A stretch of 64,000 bases of DNA, taken from Pseudomonas fluorescens (lineage in GTDB: Bacteria > Pseudomonadota > Gammaproteobacteria > Pseudomonadales > Pseudomonadaceae). Position numbers and translations under genes: made by a program. Each line of letters starts with the position of its first letter. The stretch's first letter is position 1. The DNA is taken from positions 1 through 64,000 of the forward strand of contig NZ_MRST01000013.1 in the NCBI RefSeq assembly GCF_001902145.1, read 5' to 3'. Of the stretch, positions 38,979 to 48,815 are shown in pieces. Under the pieces are notes generated by a model. That model was given only the letters and a program-made list of their open reading frames with translations, ran no database searches and was not told the origin of the DNA.

Positions 38979-40268
38979 ATGGCTGACAAAAAAGCGCAGT
39001 TGATCATCGAGGGCGCAGCCCCCGTCGAGCTGCCCATTTTAACCGGCACCGTTGGTCCCGATGTTATCGACGTACGGGGCCTGACGGCCACGGGCCGTTT
39101 TACTTTCGACCCAGGCTTCATGTCGACCGCTTCCTGCGAGTCGAAGATCACCTATATCGATGGTGACAATGGCATTCTGCTTCATCGCGGCTACCCGATC
39201 GAGCAACTGGCTGAAAAGTCGGACTATCTGGAAACCTGCTACCTGCTGCTAAATGGCGAATTGCCGACAGCCGAGCAGAAAGCCCAGTTCGTCAGCACCG
39301 TGAAGAACCACACCATGGTTCACGAGCAGTTGAAGACCTTCTTCAACGGCTTTCGTCGCGACGCCCACCCGATGGCCGTCATGTGCGGTGTAGTAGGCGC
39401 CCTGTCGGCCTTCTATCACGACTCCCTGGACATCAATAACCCGCAGCATCGCGAAATTTCCGCGATCCGCCTGGTTGCCAAGATGCCCACCCTGGCCGCA
39501 ATGGTTTACAAGTACTCCATGGGCCAGCCCATGATGTACCCGCGCAACGACCTGACGTACGCGGAAAACTTCCTGCACATGATGTTCAACACCCCGTGCG
39601 AGATCAAACCGATCAGCCCGGTGCTCGCCAAGGCCATGGACCGGATCTTCATCCTCCACGCCGACCACGAGCAGAACGCCTCCACCTCTACCGTGCGCCT
39701 GGCGGGCTCTTCGGGTGCCAACCCGTTCGCCTGTATTGCCGCCGGTATCGCCGCACTGTGGGGCCCTGCCCACGGCGGTGCGAACGAAGCCGTATTGACC
39801 ATGCTCGATGAAATTGGCGATGTGTCCAACATCGACACCTTCATTGCCAAGGCCAAGGACAAGAACGATCCGTTCAAGTTGATGGGCTTCGGTCACCGGG
39901 TCTACAAGAACCGCGACCCGCGCGCCACCGTGATGAAGCAGACCTGCGACGAAGTGTTGAAGGAACTGGGCATCAAGAACGATCCGCAACTCGAACTGGC
40001 CATGCGCCTGGAAGAGATCGCCCTGACCGACCCGTACTTCATCGAACGCTCGCTGTACCCGAACGTCGACTTCTACTCGGGGATCATCCTCAAGGCGATC
40101 GGCATTCCAACCAGCATGTTCACCGTGATCTTCGCCCTGGCGCGGACCGTGGGTTGGATCTCCCACTGGAAAGAAATGCTCTCCAGCCCGTACAAGATCG
40201 GCCGCCCGCGCCAGCTGTACACCGGCTACGAGTCGCGTGACATTACCAAGCTGGAAGATCGCAAGTAA
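38979..40268 (+). CDS. gltA: Type II citrate synthase
   Basis: The 429-residue enzyme condenses acetyl-CoA and oxaloacetate. The active-site '[14 protein letters not shown]', '[14 protein letters not shown]' and the N-terminal beta-domain are characteristic of hexameric, NADH-sensitive type II citrate synthases. AGGAGG precedes ATG 38979. It diverges from sdhCDAB and ends in a strong terminator. Confidence 0.98.
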   Translation: MADKKAQLIIEGAAPVELPILTGTVGPDVIDVRGLTATGRFTFDPGFMSTASCESKITYIDGDNGILLHRGYPIEQLAEKSDYLETCYLLLNGELPTAEQKAQFVSTVKNHTMVHEQLKTFFNGFRRDAHPMAVMCGVVGALSAFYHDSLDINNPQHREISAIRLVAKMPTLAAMVYKYSMGQPMMYPRNDLTYAENFLHMMFNTPCEIKPISPVLAKAMDRIFILHADHEQNASTSTVRLAGSSGANPFACIAAGIAALWGPAHGGANEAVLTMLDEIGDVSNIDTFIAKAKDKNDPFKLMGFGHRVYKNRDPRATVMKQTCDEVLKELGIKNDPQLELAMRLEEIALTDPYFIERSLYPNVDFYSGIILKAIGIPTSMFTVIFALARTVGWISHWKEMLSSPYKIGRPRQLYTGYESRDITKLEDRK

Positions 40269-40291
40269 GCCCTTGGTTTAGTTGCACCGAG

Positions 40292-40321
40292 AACGGCCTC
40301 CCTTAGTGGAGGCCGTTTTTG
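40292..40321 (+). terminator. Terminator of gltA
   Basis: An AACGGCCTCC/GGAGGCCGTT hairpin is followed by a T-rich tail, 23 bases past the gltA stop. Confidence 0.9.
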
Positions 40322-40342
40322 TTTGTGGTGCCTGGCCTACCG

Positions 40343-40419
40343 CCATCGCAGGCAAGCCAGCTCCCACAGTCGATCGGGTTCAAACAGTCAACATGTGGGA
40401 GCCGGGCTTGCCCGCGATG
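40343..40419. repeat. Inverted REP pair with mixed subtypes
   Basis: The left copy is of the CATCGCAGGCAAGCCAGCTC type, while the right copy reads GGGAGCCGGGCTTGCCCGCG, closer to the GGGAGCGGGC subtype. The two arms have therefore diverged or recombined. Confidence 0.85.
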
Positions 40420-40451
40420 AGGCCAGCCCAGACAACACAAAGAGCCCAGGC

Positions 40452-40483
40452 AAAAAAATACCCCAGCCTTTCGACCGGGGTAT
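40452..40483 (-). terminator. Terminator of actP
   Basis: On the minus strand an ATACCCC/GGGGTAT stem is followed by a T-run, 20 bases beyond the actP stop. Confidence 0.85.
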
Positions 40484-40502
40484 CTCTTATGCAGCTGACA
40501 AT

Positions 40503-42161
40503 TTAGTGGTTGACCGCCCCACTCGCCCCCAAACCAGTCTGCGAACGCACAAACTGCGGGAAGTACAGCGCACGCTCTTTCTCTGCCGCGGCCGACTTGT
40601 CGGTGATGGAGAAGAACCAGATGCCGACGAACGCAATGATCATCGAGAACAGCGCCGGGTACTCGTACGGGAAGATGGCTTTTTCATTGTGCAGGATCGA
40701 GACCCAGATGGTCGGGCCAAGCACCATCAGGCCGACAGCACTGACCAGCCCCAACCAGCCACCGATCATGGCGCCACGGGTGGTGAGGTTTTTCCAGTAC
40801 ATGGAAAGCAGCAACACCGGGAAGTTACAGCTGGCGGCAATGGAGAACGCCAGGCCGACCATGAACGCAATGTTCTGGCTTTCGAACAGGATACCCAGGC
40901 CGATGGCCAACACCGCCAGGGCGATAGTGGTGATCTTCGACACGCGAATCTCATCTTTCTCGTTGGCCTTGCCTTTCTTGATCACGCTGGCATACAGGTC
41001 ATGGGACACCGCCGAAGCACCCGCCAGGGTCAAGCCGGCAACCACCGCGAGGATGGTGGCAAACGCCACGGCCGAGATGAAGCCCAGGAAGATACTGCCG
41101 CCCACGGCGTTGGCCAGGTGCACCGCTGCCATGTTGTTACCACCGAGCAAGGCGCCCGCTGCATCCTTGAACGCCGGATTGGTGCTGACCAAAAGGATCG
41201 CGCCGAAACCGATGATGAAGGTCAGGATATAGAAGTAGCCGATGAAGCCGGTTGCGTACAGCACGCTCTTACGCGCTTCCTTGGCGTCACTTACCGTGAA
41301 GAAACGCATCAGGATGTGCGGCAGGCCAGCGGTACCGAACATCAGTGCCAAGCCCAGGGAGAATGCCGAGATCGGGTCTTTCACCAGGCCGCCCGGGCTC
41401 ATGATCGCTTCACCTTTAGGGTGAACCTTGATCGCCTCGGCAAACAGCATGTTGAAGTCGAAGTTGACGTGCTTCATGACCATCAGCGCCATGAACGAGG
41501 CACCGGACAGCAGCAGCACCGCCTTGATGATCTGCACCCAGGTGGTCGCCAACATGCCGCCGAACAGCACATACAGGCACATCAGGATGCCGACCAGGAT
41601 CACCGCCACATGGTAATCAAGGCCAAACAGCAGCTGGATCAGCTTGCCCGCGCCGACCATCTGCGCGATCAGGTAGAACGCCACCACCACCAGCGAGCCA
41701 CACGCCGACAGGCTGCGGATCTGGGTTTGCCCCAGGCGATAGGACGCCACGTCGGCAAAGGTGTATTTGCCCAGGTTACGCAAGCGCTCGGCGATCAGGA
41801 ACAGAATGATCGGCCAGCCCACGAGGAAGCCGATCGAATAGATCAAGCCGTCGTAGCCGGAGGTGAATACCAGCGCGGAAATCCCCAGGAAGGACGCCGC
41901 CGACATGTAGTCACCGGCAATCGCCAGACCGTTCTGGAAACCGGTGATCTTGCCGCCCGCCGCATAGTAGTCCGCTGCCGATTTGTTGCGCTTGGACGCC
42001 CAGTAGGTGATGCACAGGGTGGCACCGACAAACGCGACGAACATCACAATGGCTGAGACGTTCAGCGGTTGCTTGTGCACTTCACCGGTCAATGCGTCCG
42101 CCGCCCAAACGGCCGGAGCCAACAGCGAAGCACCGAATAGAGCCAATAGACGCCGGATCAT
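40503..42161 (-). CDS. actP: Cation/acetate symporter ActP
   Basis: The 552-residue solute:sodium symporter family protein has a cleavable-looking N-terminal hydrophobic segment ('[18 protein letters not shown]') and about thirteen transmembrane helices, including '[29 protein letters not shown]' typical of acetate permeases. It imports acetate and short carboxylates. Its ATG overlaps the stop of the DUF485 gene by four bases, the usual actP-partner arrangement. Acetyl-CoA synthetase is not in the window. Confidence 0.93.
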   Translation of the reverse strand: MIRRLLALFGASLLAPAVWAADALTGEVHKQPLNVSAIVMFVAFVGATLCITYWASKRNKSAADYYAAGGKITGFQNGLAIAGDYMSAASFLGISALVFTSGYDGLIYSIGFLVGWPIILFLIAERLRNLGKYTFADVASYRLGQTQIRSLSACGSLVVVAFYLIAQMVGAGKLIQLLFGLDYHVAVILVGILMCLYVLFGGMLATTWVQIIKAVLLLSGASFMALMVMKHVNFDFNMLFAEAIKVHPKGEAIMSPGGLVKDPISAFSLGLALMFGTAGLPHILMRFFTVSDAKEARKSVLYATGFIGYFYILTFIIGFGAILLVSTNPAFKDAAGALLGGNNMAAVHLANAVGGSIFLGFISAVAFATILAVVAGLTLAGASAVSHDLYASVIKKGKANEKDEIRVSKITTIALAVLAIGLGILFESQNIAFMVGLAFSIAASCNFPVLLLSMYWKNLTTRGAMIGGWLGLVSAVGLMVLGPTIWVSILHNEKAIFPYEYPALFSMIIAFVGIWFFSITDKSAAAEKERALYFPQFVRSQTGLGASGAVNH

Positions 42162-42469
42162 TGCGCAGCCTCCTTGAGAATCGCATTGTTCAGGTCGTCA
42201 AATTCGCCGTTGGCCCGACGCACGTAGATGCCCGTGAGAATAAAGGCCGACACAATCAGCCCGACGCCCAGGGGAATGCCCCAGGTGATCGAGGAACCGG
42301 GGCTGATCTTGGCCCCCAGTACTTGTGGCCCGTAGGCAATCAACAGGATGAAAGCGGAGTAAAGCCCTAGCATGATCGCCGAGAGAATCCAGGCGAACCT
42401 TTCCCTTTTCCTGACCAGCTCCTTGAAACGCGGGCTGTTTTGAATCGAGAGGTAAATGCTGTCGTTCAT
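42158..42469 (-). CDS. DUF485 membrane protein (YjcH-like)
   Basis: The 103-residue protein has two transmembrane helices (about residues 25-47 and 60-82). DUF485 proteins are encoded directly before acetate symporters and are presumed to assist them. The start [10 protein letters not shown] at 42469 follows GAGGA; the long in-frame upstream extension runs into a REP pair and is rejected. It overlaps actP by ATGA. Confidence 0.9.
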   Translation of the reverse strand: MNDSIYLSIQNSPRFKELVRKRERFAWILSAIMLGLYSAFILLIAYGPQVLGAKISPGSSITWGIPLGVGLIVSAFILTGIYVRRANGEFDDLNNAILKEAAQ

Positions 42470-42589
42470 TGTTTTTATCCTCGCAGCACAGCTTTTTATT
42501 ATTTTGGAACGTATCCACTGTATGCGGCTGCGCAATGGGTTCCAGACGACCTTAGTAGTAGATCGAGCATAGCGAGGTTTTGTAAGAAA

Positions 42590-42690
42590 TGTAGGAGCGA
42601 GCTTGCTCGCGAAAGACGCCGACGATAACGCGTTCATTCTGGATGATCGCGGTGCCTGTGCGTTCTTCGCGAGCAAGCTCGCTCCTACAG
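42590..42690. repeat. Inverted REP pair
   Basis: GAGCGAGCTTGCTCGCGAA and its inverse, about 50 bases apart, lie between the DUF485 gene and the binding-protein gene; GTAGGAGCGAGC subtype. Confidence 0.9.
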
Positions 42691-42701
42691 TTGGGGCGGG
42701 G

Positions 42702-43553
42702 TTATTTAGCGGTCCACTCGGCCACGCGCTCGGGGTGCTTGGCTACCCAGTCCTTGGCCGCTGCGTCCGGCTTGGCGCCTTCTTGAATCGCCAGCATGAC
42801 TTCACCGATTTCATCCTTGGAGGCCCACTGGAATTTCTTCAGGAAGGCCGCGACTTCCGGCGCTTTCTTCTCCAGGCCCTTGCTGCCGATGCTGTTGACG
42901 GTTTCAGCAGCACCATAAATCCCTTTTGGGTCGTCCAGGAAACGCAGTTTCCACTTGGCGAACATCCAGTGCGGCACCCAACCGGTGACCGCAATCGACT
43001 CCTGCTTGTCTTCGGCGCGGGTCAGTTCGGCAATCATCGCCGCACCCGAGCTGGCTTGCAGTTTGTAGTCCAGGCCATATTGCTTGATAGCTTCGTCGGT
43101 CTTGAGCATTACGCCTGAACCGGCGTCGATGCCGACGATCTTGTTCTTGAAGGTGGTATCGGTCTTGAGGTCTTCAATGGACTTGGCCTTGACGTACTCC
43201 GGCACGATCAGGCCGATCTTGGCGTCCTTGAAGTTGGGGCCGTAGTCGACCACCTTGTCCTTGTTCTTGGTCCAGTATTCACCGTGGGTCACCGGTAGCC
43301 AGGCGGAGAGCATGGCATCGAGTTTGCCGGTGGCGACGCCCTGCCACATGATCCCGGTGGCAACCGCTTGCAGTTTTACGTCGTAGCCCAGCTTTTGCTT
43401 GATCACCTCTGCCGCCACATGAGTGGTGGCCACGCTGTCGGACCAGCCGTCCACGTAGCCGATGCTCAGGGTCTTGCTGTCGGCACTGGCCAGTGTGGAG
43501 CCCATCGCAACTACCAGAGTGGCAGCTGCGCCCAAGAGTCGTCGCATCTTCAT
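42702..43553 (-). CDS. Glycine betaine/proline-type ABC substrate-binding protein
   Basis: The 283-residue OpuAC/ProX-family protein has a signal peptide cleaved near 'TLASADS' (about residue 24). Aromatic residues for a quaternary-amine cage are plausible in 'GYVDGWSDSV', 'SAWLPVTHGEYW' and 'GWVPHWMFAKWKLRFL'. It captures betaine, choline or a similar compound in the periplasm. It stands without permease or ATPase genes, as several Pseudomonas betaine-binding proteins do, and so probably shares a transporter encoded elsewhere. GGGGAAG precedes the ATG at 43553. Confidence 0.88.
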   Translation of the reverse strand: MKMRRLLGAAATLVVAMGSTLASADSKTLSIGYVDGWSDSVATTHVAAEVIKQKLGYDVKLQAVATGIMWQGVATGKLDAMLSAWLPVTHGEYWTKNKDKVVDYGPNFKDAKIGLIVPEYVKAKSIEDLKTDTTFKNKIVGIDAGSGVMLKTDEAIKQYGLDYKLQASSGAAMIAELTRAEDKQESIAVTGWVPHWMFAKWKLRFLDDPKGIYGAAETVNSIGSKGLEKKAPEVAAFLKKFQWASKDEIGEVMLAIQEGAKPDAAAKDWVAKHPERVAEWTAK

Positions 43554-43884
43554 AGTACTTCCCCGAAAGTGCTGCGCCCGGCGGATGCCGAGCGACGTCA
43601 AACTGTTGTTATAGGGTGCACCGCGCCCCCTTCACGCGCATCGATCCGGTTGCTGAGGCATCAGTGGAGTACTGACAGTTTTATCTTCAACCTGCGTAGC
43701 GCTTTGCCCTGCTCTGCCTGCGACCTTGGTTGAGCAAGAAACGACATCACATCGCCAGTAAGACGCTTTGTAGGCGTTATCGCCAGAATCCCGCCCGAAG
43801 TTTGCATGTCAAAATTATGCAGCCGCACTGGGCTGTGGCAAATCCGGGTAAGATGCGCGCCTTTGCTCCCCAGATAAGCCGACC
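43554..43884. other. Divergent intergenic region
   Basis: A 331-bp region between the binding-protein gene (minus) and the GH17 gene (plus). No gene, REP sequence or clear terminator was seen; it presumably holds both promoters. Confidence 0.5.
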
Positions 43885-45438
43885 ATGCCCGCGACTGCCC
43901 GCTTTCCTGCCCTCCCCTATTTCTTCGCCTTGATCCTCGGCGTGCTTGCCCTTGTCGGCTACTGGTACGGCCTCGGCCGGCCGGTGGTGTTGCCGGACGT
44001 CGCCAGCGCCAGCCATAAGCTGCAATGTGCCTCCTATACGCCGTTCGACAAAGACCAATCCCCATTTGACCAGCCGTTCAGGTTGCGCCCCGAGCGCATG
44101 GACGCCGACCTGGCGCTGCTGGCTACGCGTTTTAAATGCGTTCGCACTTACACCATGCTCGGCCTGGAAGCGCTGCCAAGCATGGCGCGCGCGCACGGCT
44201 TGAAGGTGATGGCCGGTGCCTGGGTCAGTAGCGATCCAGTGGCAACCGAGAAAGAAATCAAAGCGTTGATCGCGGCTGCCAATGCCAGCCCGGACGTGGT
44301 GACCTCGGTGATCGTCGGCAACGAAGCCCTGCTGCGCAAGGAAGTCACCGCCAAGCAACTGGTGGCGCTGATCCATCAGGTCAAAAGCCAGATCAAGCAG
44401 CCCGTCACCTATGCCGACGTCTGGGAATTCTGGCTGCAACACCCGGAAATCGAGCCGGCGGTAGACTTCCTGACCATTCACTTGCTGCCCTACTGGGAAG
44501 ATGAACCGTCCGGTATCGACCAGGCGCTCAAGCATGTGGGCGACGTACGCCAGACCTTCGGCCATAAATTTGCACCCAAGGACATCGTGATCGGCGAAAC
44601 CGGCTGGCCCAGCGAAGGCCGCCAGCGCGAAACCGCCGTGCCCAGCCGAGTCAACGAAGCCAGGTTCATGCGCGGTTTCGTGGCCATGGCCGAAGCCAAT
44701 GGCTGGCGCTACAACCTCATAGAAGCCTTTGACCAGCCATGGAAGCGCGCCAGTGAAGGGGCTGTGGGTGGTTACTGGGGGCTGTTCGATGCAGACCGTC
44801 AGGACAAAGGCATTCTCGCCGGCCCTGTGACCAATGTGCCGTACTGGCCGTTGTGGCTGGGGGTCGGTGGGCTCATCCTGCTCGGCACCCTGGTGCTCGG
44901 CGGCCGTGTTCGCAGCACGCGCCCAGCATTGATACTGCCATTGCTCGGGGCCGTCGCAGCGTGCTCTATCGGCAGCTGGGCCGAATTGACTCGCGTTACC
45001 GCACGCTTCAACGATGAATGGGTGTGGGCAGGTGTGCTGGTGGTGTTGAACCTGCTGGTGCTGGCCCATGCCGCCCTGGCCCTCAGCGCCCGGGAAGGCT
45101 GGCGTGAGCGCGGGTTCAACTGGCTGGAGCAACGCGCCGGCTGGCTGGTGGCAATCGCCGGGTTCGCCGGTGCGGTGATGATGCTGGCGCTGGTGTTTGA
45201 CCCGCGCTATCGCAGCTTCCCGAGCGCAGCGCTGGTATTGCCGGCCCTGGTGTACCTGGTACGCCCGGTGACCGGGCCGCGTCGGGAGATTGCGTTGCTG
45301 GCCTTCATCATCGGTGCCGGCATTGCGCCGCAGTTGTACCGTGAAGGGCTGTTGAGCCAACAGGCCTGGGGTTGGGCAGTGGTCAGCGTGCTGATGGTTG
45401 CGGCTTTGTGGCGTTGCTTGCGAGTGCGCACGGCTTGA
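43885..45438 (+). CDS. GH17 family beta-1,3-glucan enzyme with membrane domain
   Basis: The 517-residue protein has an N-terminal membrane anchor (about 11-30), a glycoside hydrolase family 17 domain (about 45-270) and about seven transmembrane helices from residue 285 to the end. The two catalytic glutamates are likely Glu147 (VIVGNEALL, acid/base) and Glu238 (IVIGETGWPS, nucleophile). Pseudomonas GH17 proteins of this kind have been described as beta-1,3-glucanosyltransferases that may remodel cyclic periplasmic glucans. The catalytic domain should face the periplasm. No glucan synthase gene is adjacent. Confidence 0.88.
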   Translation: MPATARFPALPYFFALILGVLALVGYWYGLGRPVVLPDVASASHKLQCASYTPFDKDQSPFDQPFRLRPERMDADLALLATRFKCVRTYTMLGLEALPSMARAHGLKVMAGAWVSSDPVATEKEIKALIAAANASPDVVTSVIVGNEALLRKEVTAKQLVALIHQVKSQIKQPVTYADVWEFWLQHPEIEPAVDFLTIHLLPYWEDEPSGIDQALKHVGDVRQTFGHKFAPKDIVIGETGWPSEGRQRETAVPSRVNEARFMRGFVAMAEANGWRYNLIEAFDQPWKRASEGAVGGYWGLFDADRQDKGILAGPVTNVPYWPLWLGVGGLILLGTLVLGGRVRSTRPALILPLLGAVAACSIGSWAELTRVTARFNDEWVWAGVLVVLNLLVLAHAALALSAREGWRERGFNWLEQRAGWLVAIAGFAGAVMMLALVFDPRYRSFPSAALVLPALVYLVRPVTGPRREIALLAFIIGAGIAPQLYREGLLSQQAWGWAVVSVLMVAALWRCLRVRTA

Positions 45439-45447
45439 CGCAATCAC

Positions 45448-45549
45448 CTGTAGGAGCGAGCTTGCTCGCGAAAAACGCCAGGATAACGCGGGGCATCAGG
45501 TACCCCGCGTTATCGTTAACGACCATCGCGAGCAAGCTCGCTCCTACAG
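45448..45549. repeat. Inverted REP pair
   Basis: GAGCGAGCTTGCTCGCGAA and its inverse flank about 55 bases between two convergent genes; GTAGGAGCGAGC subtype. Confidence 0.9.
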
Positions 45550-45562
45550 GGGTGAGGCCACA

Positions 45563-45931
45563 TCAGGCGCCGCGAGGCTTCCTGACCAACCGCAACCCTG
45601 CAATCACCACCGCAAACACCGCAAACGTCGTGTTGTACAGCGCCAGCGCCGGCAACCCGAACACCAACCCCGCCACTGCCAACGCCCACCCCGCACGCCC
45701 CGGTACAAAAAAGCCCAGCACCGAGGTGATCAACGCCGCCCACCCCAGCAGCTTGAAATGAATCATCAAACCCAGGTTCGAACGCACCTGGCATTCCCAG
45801 CGGCTGGCCTCATCAGCGCAGATGCCAACCCATTGCCCATCCTCCATGAAGCCGTAGCGTGCGGCATAACTGGCGGCCAGCCATAACGGCAGGGCAATAA
45901 GCAGCAGGATCAACGGCAAACGACGGGACAT
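45563..45931 (-). CDS. Small membrane protein of unknown function
   Basis: The 122-residue protein has about three hydrophobic helices (about 5-24, 54-75 and 80-112) with a periplasmic-looking loop 'GFMEDGQWVGICADEASRWECQVRSN' containing two cysteines that could form a disulfide. A GGAG site lies before the ATG at 45931. I do not recognise a named family. It converges with the GH17 gene. Confidence 0.72.
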   Translation of the reverse strand: MSRRLPLILLLIALPLWLAASYAARYGFMEDGQWVGICADEASRWECQVRSNLGLMIHFKLLGWAALITSVLGFFVPGRAGWALAVAGLVFGLPALALYNTTFAVFAVVIAGLRLVRKPRGA

Positions 45932-46164
45932 GGGGCACTCCGATAGGCAAAAACGGCGCCCAGCTTAATCCCACGGCGGGCGTTAGCAAGGTGTTCGCAC
46001 AGATATCTGTTCAACAAAGCATGGCAAAGTGTATCGTCTCGCTACTATTACCCCGATTCCGACGTTTTTTCCGACTTTTCGTGCCGAGTGCTGGCACTTC
46101 GGTGACAAGGCGGTGGTCATAGCCTGCGAACTTCATTCAGCCCGTTCCTCTTAGGGATTAAGTC

Positions 46165-47463
46165 ATGCTCCGTTCCTTGCGCTGTGCTGCCTTGCTGGGC
46201 AGCCTATTTTTGAGTGCGTCAGCACTGGCCGTCGATATCGACCAAGCCAGCTATGGCTACCCTTTGACCAACCCGTTCGAAGCGACCATCGCCACCACGC
46301 CTCCCGATCTGCGGCCAACCCTGCCGACCGATGACGAGATCAACCAATCCGACTACACCCTGACGATGCGCCCCGAGCGCGAGTTCAGCCTGCCGGACAA
46401 TTTCTGGGCGGTGAAGAAACTCACCTACCGCATTGCCAAGCAGGACCGCGCCGCGCCTTTGATCTTCCTGATCGCCGGCACCGGTGCACGCTTTGACAGC
46501 AGCATCAACGAATACCTGAAAAAGCTGTATTACCAGGCCGGCTACCATGTGGTGCAGCTGTCCTCGCCAACCAGCTTCGACTTCATCAGCGCCGCTTCGC
46601 GCTTCGCCACCCCGGGCATCACCCAGGAAGACGCCGAAGACATGTACCGCGTGATGCAAGCCGTACGCGCGCAGAACGCCTCGTTGCCAGTGACCGATTT
46701 CTACCTCACCGGCTATAGCCTGGGCGCCCTGGATGCTGCATTTGTCAGCAAGCTGGATGAGACCCGCCGCAGCTTCAACTTCAAGAAAGTGCTGCTGCTC
46801 AACCCGCCGGTCAACCTCTATACCTCGATCACCAACCTCGACAAGCTGGTACAGACCGAGGTCAAGGGCATCAACAACAGCACCACCTTCTATGAGTTGG
46901 TGCTGAGCAAACTGACGCGTTACTTCCAGCAAAAAGGCTACATCGACCTCAACGATGCCTTGCTCTATGACTTCCAGCAGTCCAAGCAACACCTGAGCAA
47001 CGAACAGATGGCCATGCTGATCGGCACCTCGTTCCGCTTCTCGGCCGCCGACATTGCCTTCACCTCGGACTTGATCAACCGCCGCGGCCTGATCATTCCG
47101 CCCAAGTACCCCATCACCGAAGGCACCAGCCTCACGCCGTTCCTCAAGCGTGCCCTGCAGTGCGACTTCGACTGCTACCTCACCGAACAAGTGATCCCGA
47201 TGTGGCGCGCTCGTTCCGATGGCGGCAGCCTGCTGCAACTGATCGATCAGGTCAGCTTGTACGCCCTCAAGGACTACCTGCGCGACAGCCCGAAAATCGC
47301 CGTGATGCATAACGCCGACGATGTGATCCTCGGCCCTGGCGACCTGGGCTTCCTGCGTAAAACCTTCGGCGATCGCTTGACCGTCTACCCGCTGGGCGGC
47401 CACTGCGGCAACCTCAATTACCGCGTCAACGCCGACGCCATGCTGGAGTTCTTCCGTGGCTAA
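46165..47463 (+). CDS. Exported alpha/beta-hydrolase-like protein upstream of mlaA
   Basis: The 432-residue protein has a signal peptide cleaved near 'ASALAVD' (about residue 23). It carries a hydrolase-fold nucleophile elbow GYSLG (FYLTGYSLGALDAA), an oxyanion-type stretch 'LIFLIAGTGARFDS', an Asp in 'HNADDVILG' and a His in 'YPLGGHCGNL'. Pseudomonas copies are often labelled serine/threonine kinase, but no kinase motif is visible. Its stop overlaps the GTG start of mlaA by eight bases, so the two are coupled; P. aeruginosa has the same pair (PA2799-PA2800 by memory). A periplasmic lipase or esterase tied to outer-membrane lipid homeostasis is a reasonable inference. Confidence 0.8.
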   Translation: MLRSLRCAALLGSLFLSASALAVDIDQASYGYPLTNPFEATIATTPPDLRPTLPTDDEINQSDYTLTMRPEREFSLPDNFWAVKKLTYRIAKQDRAAPLIFLIAGTGARFDSSINEYLKKLYYQAGYHVVQLSSPTSFDFISAASRFATPGITQEDAEDMYRVMQAVRAQNASLPVTDFYLTGYSLGALDAAFVSKLDETRRSFNFKKVLLLNPPVNLYTSITNLDKLVQTEVKGINNSTTFYELVLSKLTRYFQQKGYIDLNDALLYDFQQSKQHLSNEQMAMLIGTSFRFSAADIAFTSDLINRRGLIIPPKYPITEGTSLTPFLKRALQCDFDCYLTEQVIPMWRARSDGGSLLQLIDQVSLYALKDYLRDSPKIAVMHNADDVILGPGDLGFLRKTFGDRLTVYPLGGHCGNLNYRVNADAMLEFFRG

Positions 47464-48244
47464 ATATCTTCTGCTGCTCGCTGCACTGATATGCGCAGGC
47501 GTGGCCAATGCCGACAACAGCAAGGCTCAAGAACCCGTCAAGGTCGATGCCGACGGTTTCAAGGAGCCGCTGACCAAGCTCAAGTTCAACCCAGGCTTGG
47601 ACCAACGTGAATTCGAACGCTCCACGCTCACCGCGCTCAACGTCTACGACCCACTGGAGTCGTGGAACCGCCGCGTGTACCACTTCAACTATCGCTTCGA
47701 CCAGTGGGTGTTCCTGCCGGTGGTGAACGGTTACCGCTACGTCACGCCGAGCTTCCTGCGCACCGGCGTGAGCAACTTCTTCAACAACCTGGGCGATGTG
47801 CCCAACCTGATGAACAGCTTGTTGCAGCTCAAGGGCCACCGCTCCCTGGAAACCACCGGGCGCCTGCTGGTCAACACCACCATTGGCATCGCGGGCCTGT
47901 GGGACCCAGCCACCGCCATGGGCCTGCCGCGCCAGAGCGAAGACTTCGGCCAGACCCTGGGCTTCTACGGTGTACCGGGCGGCGCCTATGTGATGCTGCC
48001 GATCTTAGGCCCGTCGAACCTGCGTGACACCGGCGGCCTGCTGGTGGACTACAGCGCCGAATCGCAGATCAACTTCCTCAACGTATCCGAAGTCAGCTCC
48101 AACCATCCGGAAGTCTGGGCCCTGCGCGCCGTGGACAAGCGCTACCAGACCAGCTTCCGCTACGGCCAGATGAACTCGCCGTTCGAGTATGAGAAGGTGC
48201 GGTATATCTACACCGAATCGCGCAAGTTGCAGATTGCCGAGTAA
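47456..48244 (+). CDS. mlaA: MlaA (VacJ) outer-membrane lipid asymmetry protein
   Basis: The 262-residue protein of the MlaA family ('YDPLESWNRRVYHFNYRFDQWVFLPV', 'NLGDVPNLMNSLLQLKG', 'VPGGAYVMLPILGPSNLRD') removes misplaced phospholipids from the outer leaflet and passes them to MlaC. The start is GTG 47456. The signal peptide ends near 'GVANADN'. The only early Cys sits in 'ALIC', a poor lipobox, so unlike E. coli MlaA it may not be lipidated. The mlaFEDCB genes are not in the window. Confidence 0.93.
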   Translation: MAKYLLLLAALICAGVANADNSKAQEPVKVDADGFKEPLTKLKFNPGLDQREFERSTLTALNVYDPLESWNRRVYHFNYRFDQWVFLPVVNGYRYVTPSFLRTGVSNFFNNLGDVPNLMNSLLQLKGHRSLETTGRLLVNTTIGIAGLWDPATAMGLPRQSEDFGQTLGFYGVPGGAYVMLPILGPSNLRDTGGLLVDYSAESQINFLNVSEVSSNHPEVWALRAVDKRYQTSFRYGQMNSPFEYEKVRYIYTESRKLQIAE

Positions 48245-48254
48245 ACCGCAGCGA

Positions 48255-48288
48255 TAAAAAAGGCCATTCGATTGAATGGCCTTTTTTA
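48255..48288. terminator. Bidirectional terminator
   Basis: An AAAAAAGGCCATTC/GAATGGCCTTTTTT hairpin serves the end of mlaA and of the convergent DUF805 gene. Confidence 0.9.
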
Positions 48289-48307
48289 TTGCATTGATTT
48301 TGCTCAC

Positions 48308-48682
48308 TTACTCAGATAGAAACTCTGTAATTGGAGGCAAGCCATAATCGTTCCCCCCCTTATCGCCTTGGGTGAATAGGCGGACGGACACCATTATAAA
48401 ACCAACGACCGGTATCAAAAACCAAAGTGCATACGCCCCCGTAATGTTCACATCATGAAGCCTGCGGAATGTCACTGAAACCGCAGGGGGGATCATGAAC
48501 AAGACGTAAAACCCAAATGGAACGATAAACCACGGACTCGAGAGAACCTCCGCTAAGTACGCTATCAATATAGAGCCCCAAATCAGCATGATGTCCATCA
48601 CTACAAACGCCCAATATTCCCTTCTGCAGGCTCGCCCACTGAACTTGGCATAGTTTTTTATTGCTTGAAAACACCAGTTCAT
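48308..48682 (-). CDS. DUF805 inner-membrane protein
   Basis: The 124-residue protein begins MNWCFQAIKNYAKFSGRACR, the typical DUF805 (YhaH-like) N-terminus, followed by 'REYW' and three or four transmembrane helices. The conserved 'TFRRLHDVNITG' loop lies between helices. The start at 48682 follows AGGGG; 13 further in-frame codons upstream are less likely. Function unknown. Confidence 0.9.
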   Translation of the reverse strand: MNWCFQAIKNYAKFSGRACRREYWAFVVMDIMLIWGSILIAYLAEVLSSPWFIVPFGFYVLFMIPPAVSVTFRRLHDVNITGAYALWFLIPVVGFIMVSVRLFTQGDKGGNDYGLPPITEFLSE

Positions 48683-48815
48683 CCTTAACCCCTTATCGAT
48701 CCATTTTTCGCGCCACTTCACATGAAGAAGCGCGACGCATCCTATAAATGCATGGAAAATCGGGCTGTAGGATTAAACTTAAACAGTGTTTCAACCTGCA
48801 ATCAATGCGAACTCA

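Noticed and set aside
46165..47463. Serine/threonine kinase label often given to this family
   Set aside because: No kinase ATP-binding or catalytic loop is visible, whereas a GYSLG elbow and late Asp and His are.
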